A stretch of 64,000 nt of DNA from Pontixanthobacter rizhaonensis (GCF_012972675.1 NZ_JABCRE010000002.1:1043001-1107000), one strand, 5' to 3'. Counted from the stretch's first letter, positions 16,462-25,160 are shown. Made by a program: numbers and translations. Notes: generated by a model not told the origin, from the letters alone.

Positions 16462-17874
16462 ATGGCTGCGCAATATGATGTCATCGTTCTTGGCTCGGGC
16501 CCCGGCGGCTATGTCGCGGCGATCCGCTGCGCTCAGCTGGGTCTCAAGACTGCGATTGTCGAACGTGAGAACCTTGGCGGTATCTGCCTCAATTGGGGCT
16601 GCATCCCGACTAAGGCGCTGCTGCGTTCGGCAGAGATATTTCACTACATGCAGAATGCCGGTGATTACGGGTTGAAGGCGCAAGGTATTGAGGCTGATCT
16701 GGAAGCGGTGGTAAAGCGCAGCCGGGGTGTAGCCAAACAATTGAATCAGGGCATCGGACACCTGATGAAAAAGAACAAAATCACTGTTCATATGGGTGAG
16801 GGGGTGCTGAACTCTCCGACATCGCTAACCGTGAAGGGCGATAGAGGCGAAGAAAAGCTCAACGCCAAACATGTGATCGTGGCAACAGGGGCGAGAGCAC
16901 GGGATTTACCTTTTGCGCCCGCTGATGGCGAACGTGTTTGGACCTATCGTCACGCCATGACGCCAAAAGAGATGCCGGCAAAACTGCTGATAATCGGTTC
17001 GGGAGCAATCGGTATCGAATTTGCCAGTTTCTACAATGATATGGGCGCTGATGTGACCGTGGTTGAAATGCTGGACCGGATCGTGCCGGTCGAGGACAAT
17101 GAGGTGTCCGCGTTCCTGCACAAATCGCTTACCAAACAGGGCATGACGATCATGACTGGTGCCGGTGTCGAGGATTTGAAAATCGGGACCAAAGGCGTAA
17201 CTGCGAAGATCAAAGGCAAAGACGGAAAAGTCGAAACCAGCGAATTCAGTCATGTTATTTCAGCGATTGGGATTGTCCCAAACACGGAAAACATCGGTCT
17301 GGAAAAAGCAGGTGCAAAGATGGACCGGGGATTTATCCAGATTGACCCTTATGGACGTACCGCCGCAAAAGGCTTGTGGGCCATTGGCGACTGTACTCCG
17401 GGACCGTGGTTGGCGCATAAGGCCAGTCACGAAGGTGTGTCCGCAGCAGAAGCCATCGCGCAGGAACTTGGCAATAAAGATGTCCACCCTCATCCGCTTG
17501 ACCGCAACAACATTCCGGGCTGCACATATTGCCACCCGCAAATAGCCAGTGTCGGCCTGACGGAAGCCAAGGCCAAAGAAGCAGGCTACGACCTAAAAGT
17601 CGGCAACTTCCCCTTCATTGGTAATGGTAAGGCTATTGCGCTTGGGGAAGCGGAAGGCTTTATCAAAACTGTGTTTGACGCCAAGACCGGCGAACTGCTG
17701 GGCGCCCATATGATCGGCGCGGAAGTCACAGAGCTGATCCAAGGATATACAGTCGGCAAGACGCTCGAAACGACAGAGGCTGAGCTAGGACAAACGGTAT
17801 TCCCGCACCCGACACTCAGCGAAATGATGCATGAAAGTGTCTTGAGCGCGTATGGTAAGGCTCTACATATTTAA
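16462..17874 (+). CDS. lpdA: Dihydrolipoyl dehydrogenase (E3)
   Basis: FAD-dependent disulfide oxidoreductase that reoxidises dihydrolipoamide in 2-oxo acid dehydrogenase complexes, producing NADH. 470 residues. FAD motif GSGPGGYVAA near residue 11, redox disulfide Cys42/Cys47 (GGICLNWGCIPTK), NAD motif GSGAIGIEFASF, and the C-terminal catalytic His-Glu in HPTLSE. The position after pdhC indicates it serves pyruvate dehydrogenase. The next gene begins 2 bp after the stop, so the operon probably continues. Confidence 0.96.
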   Translation: MAAQYDVIVLGSGPGGYVAAIRCAQLGLKTAIVERENLGGICLNWGCIPTKALLRSAEIFHYMQNAGDYGLKAQGIEADLEAVVKRSRGVAKQLNQGIGHLMKKNKITVHMGEGVLNSPTSLTVKGDRGEEKLNAKHVIVATGARARDLPFAPADGERVWTYRHAMTPKEMPAKLLIIGSGAIGIEFASFYNDMGADVTVVEMLDRIVPVEDNEVSAFLHKSLTKQGMTIMTGAGVEDLKIGTKGVTAKIKGKDGKVETSEFSHVISAIGIVPNTENIGLEKAGAKMDRGFIQIDPYGRTAAKGLWAIGDCTPGPWLAHKASHEGVSAAEAIAQELGNKDVHPHPLDRNNIPGCTYCHPQIASVGLTEAKAKEAGYDLKVGNFPFIGNGKAIALGEAEGFIKTVFDAKTGELLGAHMIGAEVTELIQGYTVGKTLETTEAELGQTVFPHPTLSEMMHESVLSAYGKALHI

Positions 17875-17876
17875 GC

Positions 17877-18800
17877 ATGGCCCACGGAACTCACAGCTAT
17901 CTCCCCGATCCGCGCAATGAGAACGTAATCATTGATGTAAACGGTGAGCACTTCGCTCGTCCTGAGGCAAAAATATCCGTTTTCGATAGCGGGTTCATGT
18001 TGGGTGATGGTGTGTGGGAAGGGCTCCGGCTGCATGCCGGAAAACTTGCTTTCCTGGATCAACATTTAAACCGCCTCTATCGCGGCGCCAAGGCGATCGC
18101 GATGGACATCGGTATCACGAAGAGTGAACTGACCGAGCGGCTTTATTCTGTCCTTGCCGCCAATGAAATGGACGGCGACGGGGTCCATATCCGCCTGATG
18201 GTAACGCGCGGCATCCGCTCGACGCCCTATCAAGATCCCCGTGTGGTGATCTCACCAGCAACAATAGTCATCATTCCAGAATGGAAAGAGGCCCTGCCAG
18301 AGACGGCGACGCGCCTGCTCAGTCTTTTTACAGTGCATGTTCGGCGTGGATACCCCGATGTACAAGACCCCAAATTGAACAGTCACAGCAAGCTGAACTG
18401 TATTACAGCCTGTATCCAGGCGACCCAAGCCGGCGCTGATGAAGCGTTGATGCTCGATCCGCACGGCTTTGTTGCCACCTGTAATTCGACCCACTTCTTT
18501 ATCGTCAAGGATGGTGAAGTTTGGACATCGAGCGGCGATTATTGCCTCGATGGGATTACGCGGGGCATGGTAATCGAGATTGCGCGTAATGCTGGTATTC
18601 CAGTCTACGAGCGCAATTTTTCTCTAACCGACGTTTACGGCGCGGATGAGGCCTTCACCACAGGTACTTTTGCAGGCCTTGCCCCGGTGGGAACCGTCGA
18701 TGGAAGAGAGCTGAGCACCAAACGCGGCCCTATGGTTAAACGGCTCCAACAGCTATATCTGGAAAGACTCTCCCACGAGGCAGCTGGCACCACCGGATGA
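17877..18800 (+). CDS. Class IV (branched-chain/D-amino acid type) aminotransferase
   Basis: A 307-residue fold-type IV PLP enzyme. The PLP lysine is in LNSHSKLNCI (near residue 172), the entry motif VFDSGFMLGDGVWEGLRL is typical, and the phosphate-binding threonines lie in DGITRGMV and TTGTFAGLAPV. The class includes branched-chain aminotransferase, D-alanine aminotransferase and aminodeoxychorismate lyase, and motifs alone do not settle the substrate. It starts 2 bp after lpdA and overlaps the sulfotransferase-like gene by 4 bp. In plants, as I recall, the same two domains occur as one protein (the Arabidopsis BCAL proteins), with the sulfotransferase-like part first. Confidence 0.88.
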   Translation: MAHGTHSYLPDPRNENVIIDVNGEHFARPEAKISVFDSGFMLGDGVWEGLRLHAGKLAFLDQHLNRLYRGAKAIAMDIGITKSELTERLYSVLAANEMDGDGVHIRLMVTRGIRSTPYQDPRVVISPATIVIIPEWKEALPETATRLLSLFTVHVRRGYPDVQDPKLNSHSKLNCITACIQATQAGADEALMLDPHGFVATCNSTHFFIVKDGEVWTSSGDYCLDGITRGMVIEIARNAGIPVYERNFSLTDVYGADEAFTTGTFAGLAPVGTVDGRELSTKRGPMVKRLQQLYLERLSHEAAGTTG

Positions 18801-19534
18801 CTATTCGCATCGCCATGTGGTCTGGGCCGCGCAATATTTCCACTGCGATGATGCGTAGCTTTGGAGGGCGCACGGATTGCACGGTGAGCGACGAACCGTT
18901 TTATGGCGCTTACCTGAAACAGTCTGGCGAACCTCAGCCGATGGCAACTGAGATCATCGAAGATATGGAATGTGACTGGCATGCGGTAACCGCTGCTATG
19001 AACGGGCCACCTCCGGTTGATGCAGCAATTTGGTATCAAAAGCACATGCCGCATCACATGATTGATACCGTGGGGATCAGCTCTTTTCCCGATCATCGAC
19101 ATGCATTTCTAATCCGCGAACCAGAGCGTGTCATCGCGAGCTACGTTCGCAAGCGGGCGTCCGTTACGTTTAAAGATCTTCGCTATGACAAGCAGCTGGC
19201 ATATTTCGAAGAAGCCGCGACGCTGTCCAACACACCGCCGCCCGTGATCGAATCGACGAGCTTTTTGAACGACCCGGAAGGTCATTTGAAAGCGCTGTGT
19301 GCCGCACTGGAAATACCTTGGGATGCCGGGATGTTGAAATGGGAAGCCGGGCCCCGGGAAACTGACGGGATCTGGGCCTCGCATTGGTATGACCGTGTGA
19401 CAGCATCAACGGAATTCGGCGCCCCTCCGAGCGAGATGCCGAAGCTGACCGGTGATGCTTTGAAGTTGGCCGACCAGTGCCGGCCGTATTATGATGCAAT
19501 GAGAGCCTTTGCCCTAACATCATCACATGAATAA
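18797..19534 (+). CDS. P-loop sulfotransferase-like protein
   Basis: A 245-residue cytoplasmic protein with the sulfotransferase P-loop fold. The 5'-phosphosulfate-binding loop is SGPRNISTAMM near residue 9, and the 3'-phosphate-binding segment is FLIREPERVIASY near residue 100. Its C-terminal part (MLKWEAGPRETDGIWASHWY) resembles the N-terminal half of plant BCAL aminotransferase-like proteins. Neither donor (PAPS) nor acceptor is known, and it might be a P-loop protein without sulfotransfer activity. The ATGA overlap with the aminotransferase implies translational coupling. A large hairpin follows directly after the stop codon. Confidence 0.8.
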   Translation: MTIRIAMWSGPRNISTAMMRSFGGRTDCTVSDEPFYGAYLKQSGEPQPMATEIIEDMECDWHAVTAAMNGPPPVDAAIWYQKHMPHHMIDTVGISSFPDHRHAFLIREPERVIASYVRKRASVTFKDLRYDKQLAYFEEAATLSNTPPPVIESTSFLNDPEGHLKALCAALEIPWDAGMLKWEAGPRETDGIWASHWYDRVTASTEFGAPPSEMPKLTGDALKLADQCRPYYDAMRAFALTSSHE

Positions 19535-19741
19535 AATCCCGTTCCAAAGAAGGGTAGGGGGGTGAGACCATCCAACCTTGGAACGGGATAGCACTAGGGT
19601 TAAATACTGCTCGCGCAGTACATACATCACCGCTGAAAAATTCAGCTTTGATGTGCGACCCCAAGGGCTCTCGATTATTTGCTTCGGCTGATGAGAGCGC
19701 GAAGCTTCGAGTTGATTTCGCCTAACAGAAACCATCGCCAT
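19530..19741 (-). ncRNA. Candidate structured small RNA (minus strand), ends at a terminator-like hairpin
   Basis: This 314 bp stretch between 19535 and 19848 holds no convincing gene but has a series of inverted repeats: 12 bp arms ATCCCGTTCCAA/TTGGAACGGGAT (19536-19547 and 19578-19589); TACTGC-TCGC-GCAGTA (19605-19620); a nested hairpin ACATCA/TGATGT around GCTGAA-AAA-TTCAGC (19624-19654); and weaker CTCTC/GAGAG and GCGAA/TTCGC pairs up to about 19730. Read on the minus strand, the last hairpin carries a C-rich loop (CACCCCCCTACCC) and is followed by TTTTATTC, like a Rho-independent terminator. A TATGAT -10-like element lies upstream on that strand near 19750. The boundaries are estimates. 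It could instead be the terminator of an unknown transcript or a plus-strand structure. Confidence 0.4.
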
Positions 19742-19812
19742 CGGTTGTAAAATCATATAACGCAAACTGCATTGTAAGGTTAGCGTCAGTTTTACCCGCT
19801 ATGCAGCGCGTG

Positions 19813-19818
19813 TATAAG
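19813..19818 (+). promoter_or_regulatory. Possible -10 element of the LysM-FecR gene
   Basis: TATAAG lies 17 bp after a poor -35 candidate (TTTTAC). Transcription from here would start near 19825, just before the GAGGG ribosome site at 19836, which supports the ATG at 19849 over in-frame ATGs at 19801 and 19843. Confidence 0.35.
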
Positions 19819-19848
19819 TTTTTGTGTGTACCACTGAGGGATATGAAC

Positions 19849-21162
19849 ATGATCCGCCAATCACGTGTGCTTTTTGGGTTTATTACCGGCATTTTGCTCG
19901 GATCTTTTTCCAGCACTGCTGCCGTGGCAAATGACGACGCACCTATCACGTATAAGGTAGCCCAGGGTGATACGCTGTATTGGCTGGCGAAGCGGTACAT
20001 GGTCGGACCGCGATCGGCAGAGATCGTGCGCCGGCTCAATCGGGTCACTCACCCCACGCAGATGCAAGCCGGTAAGGTGTTAAGAATTCCGAGGGAGCAA
20101 TTGCGTTCAAAGCCTGTACTACTTCGGATCCAAAGTCTCAGCGGGCCGGTAACGCTGATTGCCAACGGGCAGCGTCTAGCTGCTACCAAAGGTGCTGTTT
20201 TGCGGCAGGGTATGGAGATCGAAACTGGCCGAAAAGGCTTCGTCGCCTTTAGTGGTGACAGCGGATCACTGGTTACTCTGCCATCGCGCTCTCATGCACG
20301 GCTAAAAAGCGCAAAGCGGTATCTCATAAATGACGCGCTCGACGTAGATTTGGAAATTGTGAATGGCCGGAGCTCGATCAAGGCGCCGAAACTCCGTGCA
20401 CAGGAACGGTTCCGGACACGCACTCCTGTTGCCGTGTCCGCCGTTCGCGGTACGGAGTTCAGAGTGGGTTTTGATGCGGAGACTTCATTAGCCACAACGG
20501 AAGTTATTGAAGGCAGCGTCAATGTGTCTGACATGGCAGAAGCCGCCTTGGCAGACGCTGGTTTCGGAGTGGCGTCTAGTCCTGCCGGCATTAACGAGCC
20601 GGAAGCACTTTTAAATGCTCCATTGATGAATGACCCTACCCGGATCCAGACATCGGAATTGGTGGAGTTCTCTTTTGCCCCCGTAACCGGCGCGAAGGCC
20701 CACCGAGTGCAAGTCGCACAAGACGCTGGGTTCGTCTCAATTTTGGACGATCAACTTGTCGACGGCGATGACGCTGCCTTCCGTGAACTTCCAAACGGGC
20801 GGTATTTTGTGCGCACTCGCGCAATCGCCACAAGCGGGCTGGAAGGCTTGTCCGAGACGCATTCTTTCCGTCGGCAAAGGGTCGGCGTAACCGCCTCTGT
20901 CGCACAATCACCTCTGGATGACGGTTTCAAATTCGCTTGGCTGTCACAAGGTGATGGCGAAGTATTGTACGGCTTCCAGATGTGGCGCAAAGATGATCCG
21001 AACACCTTGTTAGTCGATGAGCTTGGAACGCAAGATAACTCTCTCACTTTGACCAACCTGAAACAGGGACGTTACGTTTGGCGGGTCGCCGCCTTGCAAA
21101 TGCTGCCGGAAGGATTGGTGAAAGTCTGGGCGGATCCACAGGAATTGACCGTTGGGGAGTAA
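19849..21162 (+). CDS. Exported LysM-FecR domain protein
   Basis: A 437-residue periplasmic or envelope protein. It has a signal peptide (MIRQSRVLFGFITGILLGSF, cleaved near AVA-ND), a LysM peptidoglycan-binding domain (ITYKVAQGDTLYWLAKRYMV, through VLRIP), a FecR domain with the characteristic VSAVRGTEFRVGF and VIEGSVNV, and two C-terminal repeats resembling fibronectin-type modules (ELVEFSFAPVTGAKAHRVQVAQD; FKFAWLSQGDGEVLYGFQMW). GAGGG lies 8 bp before the chosen ATG. A CHASE2 sensor kinase follows after 64 bp; FecR-CHASE2 gene pairs occur across Proteobacteria, which suggests that this protein senses the wall and presents a signal to the kinase. No TonB receptor or ECF sigma gene is nearby, so a ferric citrate role is unlikely. 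Confidence 0.85.
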   Translation: MIRQSRVLFGFITGILLGSFSSTAAVANDDAPITYKVAQGDTLYWLAKRYMVGPRSAEIVRRLNRVTHPTQMQAGKVLRIPREQLRSKPVLLRIQSLSGPVTLIANGQRLAATKGAVLRQGMEIETGRKGFVAFSGDSGSLVTLPSRSHARLKSAKRYLINDALDVDLEIVNGRSSIKAPKLRAQERFRTRTPVAVSAVRGTEFRVGFDAETSLATTEVIEGSVNVSDMAEAALADAGFGVASSPAGINEPEALLNAPLMNDPTRIQTSELVEFSFAPVTGAKAHRVQVAQDAGFVSILDDQLVDGDDAAFRELPNGRYFVRTRAIATSGLEGLSETHSFRRQRVGVTASVAQSPLDDGFKFAWLSQGDGEVLYGFQMWRKDDPNTLLVDELGTQDNSLTLTNLKQGRYVWRVAALQMLPEGLVKVWADPQELTVGE

Positions 21163-21226
21163 ATCCGTACTTCCCACCAGGTATTCAGGGGTCGTGTCCT
21201 CACAGCAGATCAATTAGGAACAGCTA

Positions 21227-23434
21227 GTGCGGATTAGACTGATTGCGGAATGGCTAATTTTGCTGGCCTTCGCCTGCATTATTGCTGTTACCAGCCTCGT
21301 TACCGCCATTAGCAGCAAGGTTGATTTCGCGCTTCTCGATTACAGTACCGCCCTGATAGACCGTCCTGCAAATCAAGATATTACTATCGTTCAAATTGAC
21401 GATGCCAGTCTTCAACAAGTCGGCAGTTGGCCTTGGCCACGCAATACGCATGCTGCCCTTGTTGATAGGCTGAGTGCAATGGGTGCCCGCCTTATTGTGC
21501 TCGATATTCTGTTTTTTGAAGAGACAAGCACCGATAGCGACGCAGCTCTGGGGCGAGCGATTAGTGATGCGAATAATGTACTCCTCCCGATATCCTTCCA
21601 AACCGCTTTTGATGGATCAGGTCGAAATGAAACCATCGAACCTATCGCTGAAATTGCCAGCGGAGCCATAGCAACCGGGCATGTCGCACTGGAATTCAGC
21701 GATGATGGAATTGTACGGCACATATCGTTAGCCCACGATCTAGATGGTCGAGAGGCCGTTCCCCATTTGATGATCGCCGCCCATCAGCGTGCCTATGGCG
21801 AGCTACCGGATCAAGTTCTGGGGCAACAACAGGGCGCACCGTGGCCCTTGCTAGATTTTCAACAGGCGGGGCATTTCAAGACTGTGTCCGCGGCATCAAT
21901 TTTGGACGGTTCCGTCCCACAAAATCTGATTGAGGATCAAATTGTACTGGTTGGCGCAACAGCGCAAGGAATGGGTGACGCTTACGCCGTACCTGCGCAT
22001 GCTGGCGGTATCATGAGCGGAGTAGAGATTCAGGCGAACCTGCTTGAGTCACTTCAAAGCGACCAGTTTATTTCCAAGAGCAGTTTTTGGACGACCGTGT
22101 TTGTTACGCTGCTGACAATCTCTTTACTGTTCCTTGGCTTTTGGCAACTGCCACCGCAATTCAGCCTTATCCTTACCGCATCGCTGGCCGGTGCGTTGCT
22201 GCTCATGTCAGTTGGAGGCGTAGCTGCGGTTGGATGGTGGTTTCCACCGGGATCCGCATTGCTCGCCATCGTCATCTCATACCCGCTATGGGGATGGCGC
22301 CGCCTTGCATCGGTCAGCAATTTCCTCGATCGGCAGGCTGTTAGCCTTGCAGGAGTGAGCACGCGCATCTCTGACCGGGGCGGGGGCGGTTTTGACTTTG
22401 TCGCTCGGCAAGTTGACCGGATGCGCGGCCTTCTCAGCGAGTTTAGTGAACGCTTTTCGTTCATCAGAAATATTATTGAAGCGGCACCAGACGCGATCAT
22501 TGTGTTGGATAAAAACCGGCTGGTTACGATGAAAAACCAGAAAGCCGTGACGCTGTTCGGTCCTGAAGAGGGCGATCAATATCTACCTGAAATGCTGTCA
22601 TCGGTTGGCGCGGTTTTGGACGGGGCGAAAGGGGATCTGAACCTCCCAGACGGCCGCAGCTATCTGGTAGCAGAAGCATCCTTTGCCTCAGAAGAGCAGC
22701 ATGATGACAGCCATACAGGCCAGATCATGGTGTTGCGCAATGTCACGGAACTAAAGCGTAAAGAAGCTGAACGCCAAGAAATGCTGGAGTTCCTGTCCCA
22801 CGATATGCGCACCCCGCAGGTCTCTATCATTGGCCTTTCTGGTCGCGACTCAGTTATTGCCGACAATGACAAACGGTTTGAGCGTATCCAGCAGCAGGCC
22901 AAACGCACTCTGAAGCTTGCAGACGATTTTGTGCAGCTTGCAAGACTGTCAGAAACCCCGGTAGAAAAGGAAGATACGGACCTTTGCGCGCTGATCAATG
23001 AGGCGGCTGACCGGTGTTACACCACTGCCAAAAAGAATGCGGTTACGATCCATCAAGAGCTACCTGATGATCCCGTATTTATATATGCAGACCCGTCATT
23101 ACTGGCCCGGGTGTTTGATAATCTGCTCAGCAACGCCTTAAAATTTTCACCTGCTGGTTCCACAATATCGATTTGTATTGCCGAACTGCTCGAGAACGGT
23201 GAATATGTTTCGGTTAGCGTTGCGGACCAAGGGCCAGGCTTGCCAATCGAACGTCAGGACAATCCATTCGCACGCTTTGGCCACCATGATGATAGCGCTG
23301 GCCCAAGTGTAGGCTTGGGTCTCGCCTTTGTAGAAATGGCAGTGAATGCCAATGACGGGCTAATCAGTGTTGATACTGCCACGGGCGAGGGCACCAAATT
23401 CACTATTCAACTACCCGTGGCGCCAGAGATTTAA
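21227..23434 (+). CDS. CHASE2-PAS sensor histidine kinase
   Basis: A 735-residue membrane histidine kinase. One N-terminal TM (about 8-28) is followed by a large periplasmic CHASE2 domain (QIDDASLQQVGSWPWPR; LIVLDILFFEE), three TMs clustered at about 288-357, a PAS-like domain (about 410-510), a dimerisation/H-box with His525 (EFLSHDMRTPQVS), and a HATPase with N (NLLSNALKFSP), G1 (VADQGPGLP) and G2 (VGLGLAFV) boxes. The H-box HDMRTPQ differs slightly from the usual HELRTPL. GTG start with TAGGAA 7 bp upstream. It pairs with the upstream LysM-FecR protein and very likely with the convergent response regulator at 23992-24693. The signal is unknown. Confidence 0.93.
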   Translation: MRIRLIAEWLILLAFACIIAVTSLVTAISSKVDFALLDYSTALIDRPANQDITIVQIDDASLQQVGSWPWPRNTHAALVDRLSAMGARLIVLDILFFEETSTDSDAALGRAISDANNVLLPISFQTAFDGSGRNETIEPIAEIASGAIATGHVALEFSDDGIVRHISLAHDLDGREAVPHLMIAAHQRAYGELPDQVLGQQQGAPWPLLDFQQAGHFKTVSAASILDGSVPQNLIEDQIVLVGATAQGMGDAYAVPAHAGGIMSGVEIQANLLESLQSDQFISKSSFWTTVFVTLLTISLLFLGFWQLPPQFSLILTASLAGALLLMSVGGVAAVGWWFPPGSALLAIVISYPLWGWRRLASVSNFLDRQAVSLAGVSTRISDRGGGGFDFVARQVDRMRGLLSEFSERFSFIRNIIEAAPDAIIVLDKNRLVTMKNQKAVTLFGPEEGDQYLPEMLSSVGAVLDGAKGDLNLPDGRSYLVAEASFASEEQHDDSHTGQIMVLRNVTELKRKEAERQEMLEFLSHDMRTPQVSIIGLSGRDSVIADNDKRFERIQQQAKRTLKLADDFVQLARLSETPVEKEDTDLCALINEAADRCYTTAKKNAVTIHQELPDDPVFIYADPSLLARVFDNLLSNALKFSPAGSTISICIAELLENGEYVSVSVADQGPGLPIERQDNPFARFGHHDDSAGPSVGLGLAFVEMAVNANDGLISVDTATGEGTKFTIQLPVAPEI

Positions 23435-23438
23435 GGCA

Positions 23439-23966
23439 TTAGCGATTGGCAGCGCTCGCGACGAGCTCATCTGCCATCACGGAAACTGCCGTTTCGGTAA
23501 CCTCGCACACGTCCGACTCACGCATCCCGCGAAAAGCCACACTGCCATCTGACCGGTCAAATACGATGAGTGTAGCCCGTAGGCGCTCGCCATCACATTC
23601 TTGAAGAAATTTCCGCTTCCGCGCTGCCGAGACATAGGCCACTTCTTGGTCAGTATCCTTGACCACGGCTATTGCGCTATTAGATGCCCTTGCGGAGATC
23701 GCGAAATCAGCGACATATCTGCCGTCTGTGGCAATGGAAAAACCCCGACCACGGAAAGATTGCTCAAGCGCTTCTTTGTAAGCTGTATGGTAAGACCCAT
23801 TGCCGGAACTATGAAGCGATACTGAATCCGTTTTACTCAGGCCAGGACCGTACCCTTCCAATGAAGGATTCCCGGCCAAGCTACAGCCAGACAGAATTAC
23901 GGAAGCCGCGACCAGCAATGCCGATTTCGCATTCACCAATACCGCAGCTGAAACTGTTTTGCTCAT
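23439..23966 (-). CDS. Putative lipoprotein, function unknown
   Basis: A 175-residue lipoprotein precursor: a hydrophobic signal sequence and the lipobox LSGC (VILSGCSLAG, Cys near residue 28). The mature part has a segment HTAYKEALEQSFRGRGFSIA and DGRYVADFAISARAS, similar in style to small outer-membrane DUF4136-like lipoproteins, but I cannot name a family. It is preceded by AGAGGG and lies 25 bp downstream of the response regulator on the same strand, so the two are probably co-transcribed. It is convergent with the CHASE2 kinase and 4 bp from its stop. A role in the same envelope-sensing circuit is inference. Confidence 0.75.
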   Translation of the reverse strand: MSKTVSAAVLVNAKSALLVAASVILSGCSLAGNPSLEGYGPGLSKTDSVSLHSSGNGSYHTAYKEALEQSFRGRGFSIATDGRYVADFAISARASNSAIAVVKDTDQEVAYVSAARKRKFLQECDGERLRATLIVFDRSDGSVAFRGMRESDVCEVTETAVSVMADELVASAANR

Positions 23967-23991
23967 GAATACACACCCTCTTTGGGATGGG

Positions 23992-24693
23992 TTAGTCGAC
24001 TTCTAAATAGGTGTCCATTCTGTATCCGAAGCCGAAGACGGTTTGGATGACAAATCCATTTTCGGGTTTCAAGGACAGCTTTGATCTCACTCTGGAAATA
24101 TGCATATCGAGCGTGCGTGTTGCGATGTCTTCTGACGTTCCCCAGACTTGCGAAAACAAGTACCCACGAGACAATGGCCGGTTCATATTTTCAAAGAACA
24201 ATGCGCCGAGCTGGAATTCCTTTGAAGTGAGTTTAATTTCCTCGCCATTGACCAAGAAAGTGTTTTCCAAGCTGTCTATTTTGTAAATGCCGTACTCTTT
24301 GAAACGCTCACGCGTGACCTGTGCTTTCCCGCGTCTTGCTGCAGCTTCAATTCGCGCCAGAATAACAGCACTGCTTTCTGGCTTGATGACATAGTCACAC
24401 GCGCCTGTCTCCAAACCACGGATGATGTCACCCTTACTGCTGCGGCTTGTCAGCATGATAAACGGTGGAGGCGATTCGATATTTTCTGCCGCCCAACCCA
24501 GTACTTCAATTCCGGTTGCACCGGGCATGCTCCAATCCAACAACACTACATCGAAAGTCTCACGCTTTATGGCATTTAGCACATCTTTACCGTTGCGATA
24601 TGTCACACATTCATGACCCGCGCCGCGGATGGCCGCTTCAACTTGGCTGATAACTTCTTGATCGTCGTCTGCAATTGCGACCCGAATTGGCAT
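23992..24693 (-). CDS. OmpR/PhoB-family response regulator
   Basis: A 233-residue two-domain regulator. The receiver has the acidic pocket (IADDDQ), phosphoacceptor Asp53 (VVLLDWSMPG), Thr/Ser switch (IMLTSRSS) and Lys (YVIKPESS). The C-terminal winged helix has IKLTSKEFQLGALFFEN and RTLDMHISRVRSKL ending VFGFGYRM. AGGAGG lies upstream of the ATG. It is the obvious partner of the convergent CHASE2 kinase. A receiver with KPESS is unusual but seen in some alphaproteobacterial regulators. Targets are unknown. Confidence 0.9.
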   Translation of the reverse strand: MPIRVAIADDDQEVISQVEAAIRGAGHECVTYRNGKDVLNAIKRETFDVVLLDWSMPGATGIEVLGWAAENIESPPPFIMLTSRSSKGDIIRGLETGACDYVIKPESSAVILARIEAAARRGKAQVTRERFKEYGIYKIDSLENTFLVNGEEIKLTSKEFQLGALFFENMNRPLSRGYLFSQVWGTSEDIATRTLDMHISRVRSKLSLKPENGFVIQTVFGFGYRMDTYLEVD

Positions 24694-24872
24694 ATGCTGC
24701 GCCTCCTGCGTGCGGGCAATTATGTTGTTTACCTGTATTGGCAGCCCGATTTATTTTACAATTAGGCGGGATCGATCGGTTGGCCAAGGCCATGTTGCGT
24801 CATTTTACAAGTCTGTATTTAGCTTTGAAAAATAGGAGCAATCTATGTTTGAGCACACAGGCGCACGCATAG

Positions 24873-24892
24873 AAAACTCTCGGTAAGAGAGC
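24873..24892 (-). terminator. Probable terminator downstream of tRNA-Ser
   Basis: On the minus strand a short CTCTC/GAGAG stem with a 5-base loop is followed by TTTTCT. It lies about 30 bp beyond the tRNA 3' end and 180 bp before the response regulator, so it would separate the two transcripts. The stem is short. Confidence 0.45.
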
Positions 24893-24921
24893 CGCTGCAA
24901 AGATCGTGATAAAAAGGGAAA

Positions 24922-25011
24922 TGGCGGGCAGTAAGGGATTCGAACCCTTGGAGGGCTTGCACCCTCGCTAGTTTTCAAGACTAGTGCATTCGACCACTCT
25001 GCCAACTGCCC
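24922..25011 (-). tRNA. tRNA-Ser (anticodon TGA)
   Basis: Ninety bases on the minus strand. The acceptor stem GGGCAGT pairs with ACTGCCC (24926-24932), the D arm is TGGCAGAGTGGTCGAATGC, the anticodon stem-loop CTAGT-CTTGAAA-ACTAG gives anticodon TGA for UCA codons, a long variable arm of class II type (CGAGGGTGCAAGCCCTC) is present, and the T loop is TTCGAAT. The discriminator base is G, and CCA is encoded in the genome (24922-24924). Confidence 0.97.
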
Positions 25012-25160
25012 GCAAGCGCATTAGTTGCGCTTCTCTCACAGGTAAAGAGCCAAGTTTGCCCCGAAGCCAAAAAATGTGACAGCCGATCATTTGATCGGCT
25101 TTCCCCATCATATTGACGAAATAGACTTGCAGTTATTCTGCTGTGTGACACCTATTAGCG

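Noticed and set aside
19523-19765. 80-codon minus-strand open frame in the gap before the LysM-FecR gene
   Set aside because: It runs through all the hairpins and past the terminator-like structure and has no recognisable motif; the RNA structure explains the region better.
24675-24872. 65-codon open frame between the response regulator and tRNA-Ser
   Set aside because: No ribosome site, unusual composition and overlap with the response regulator start.
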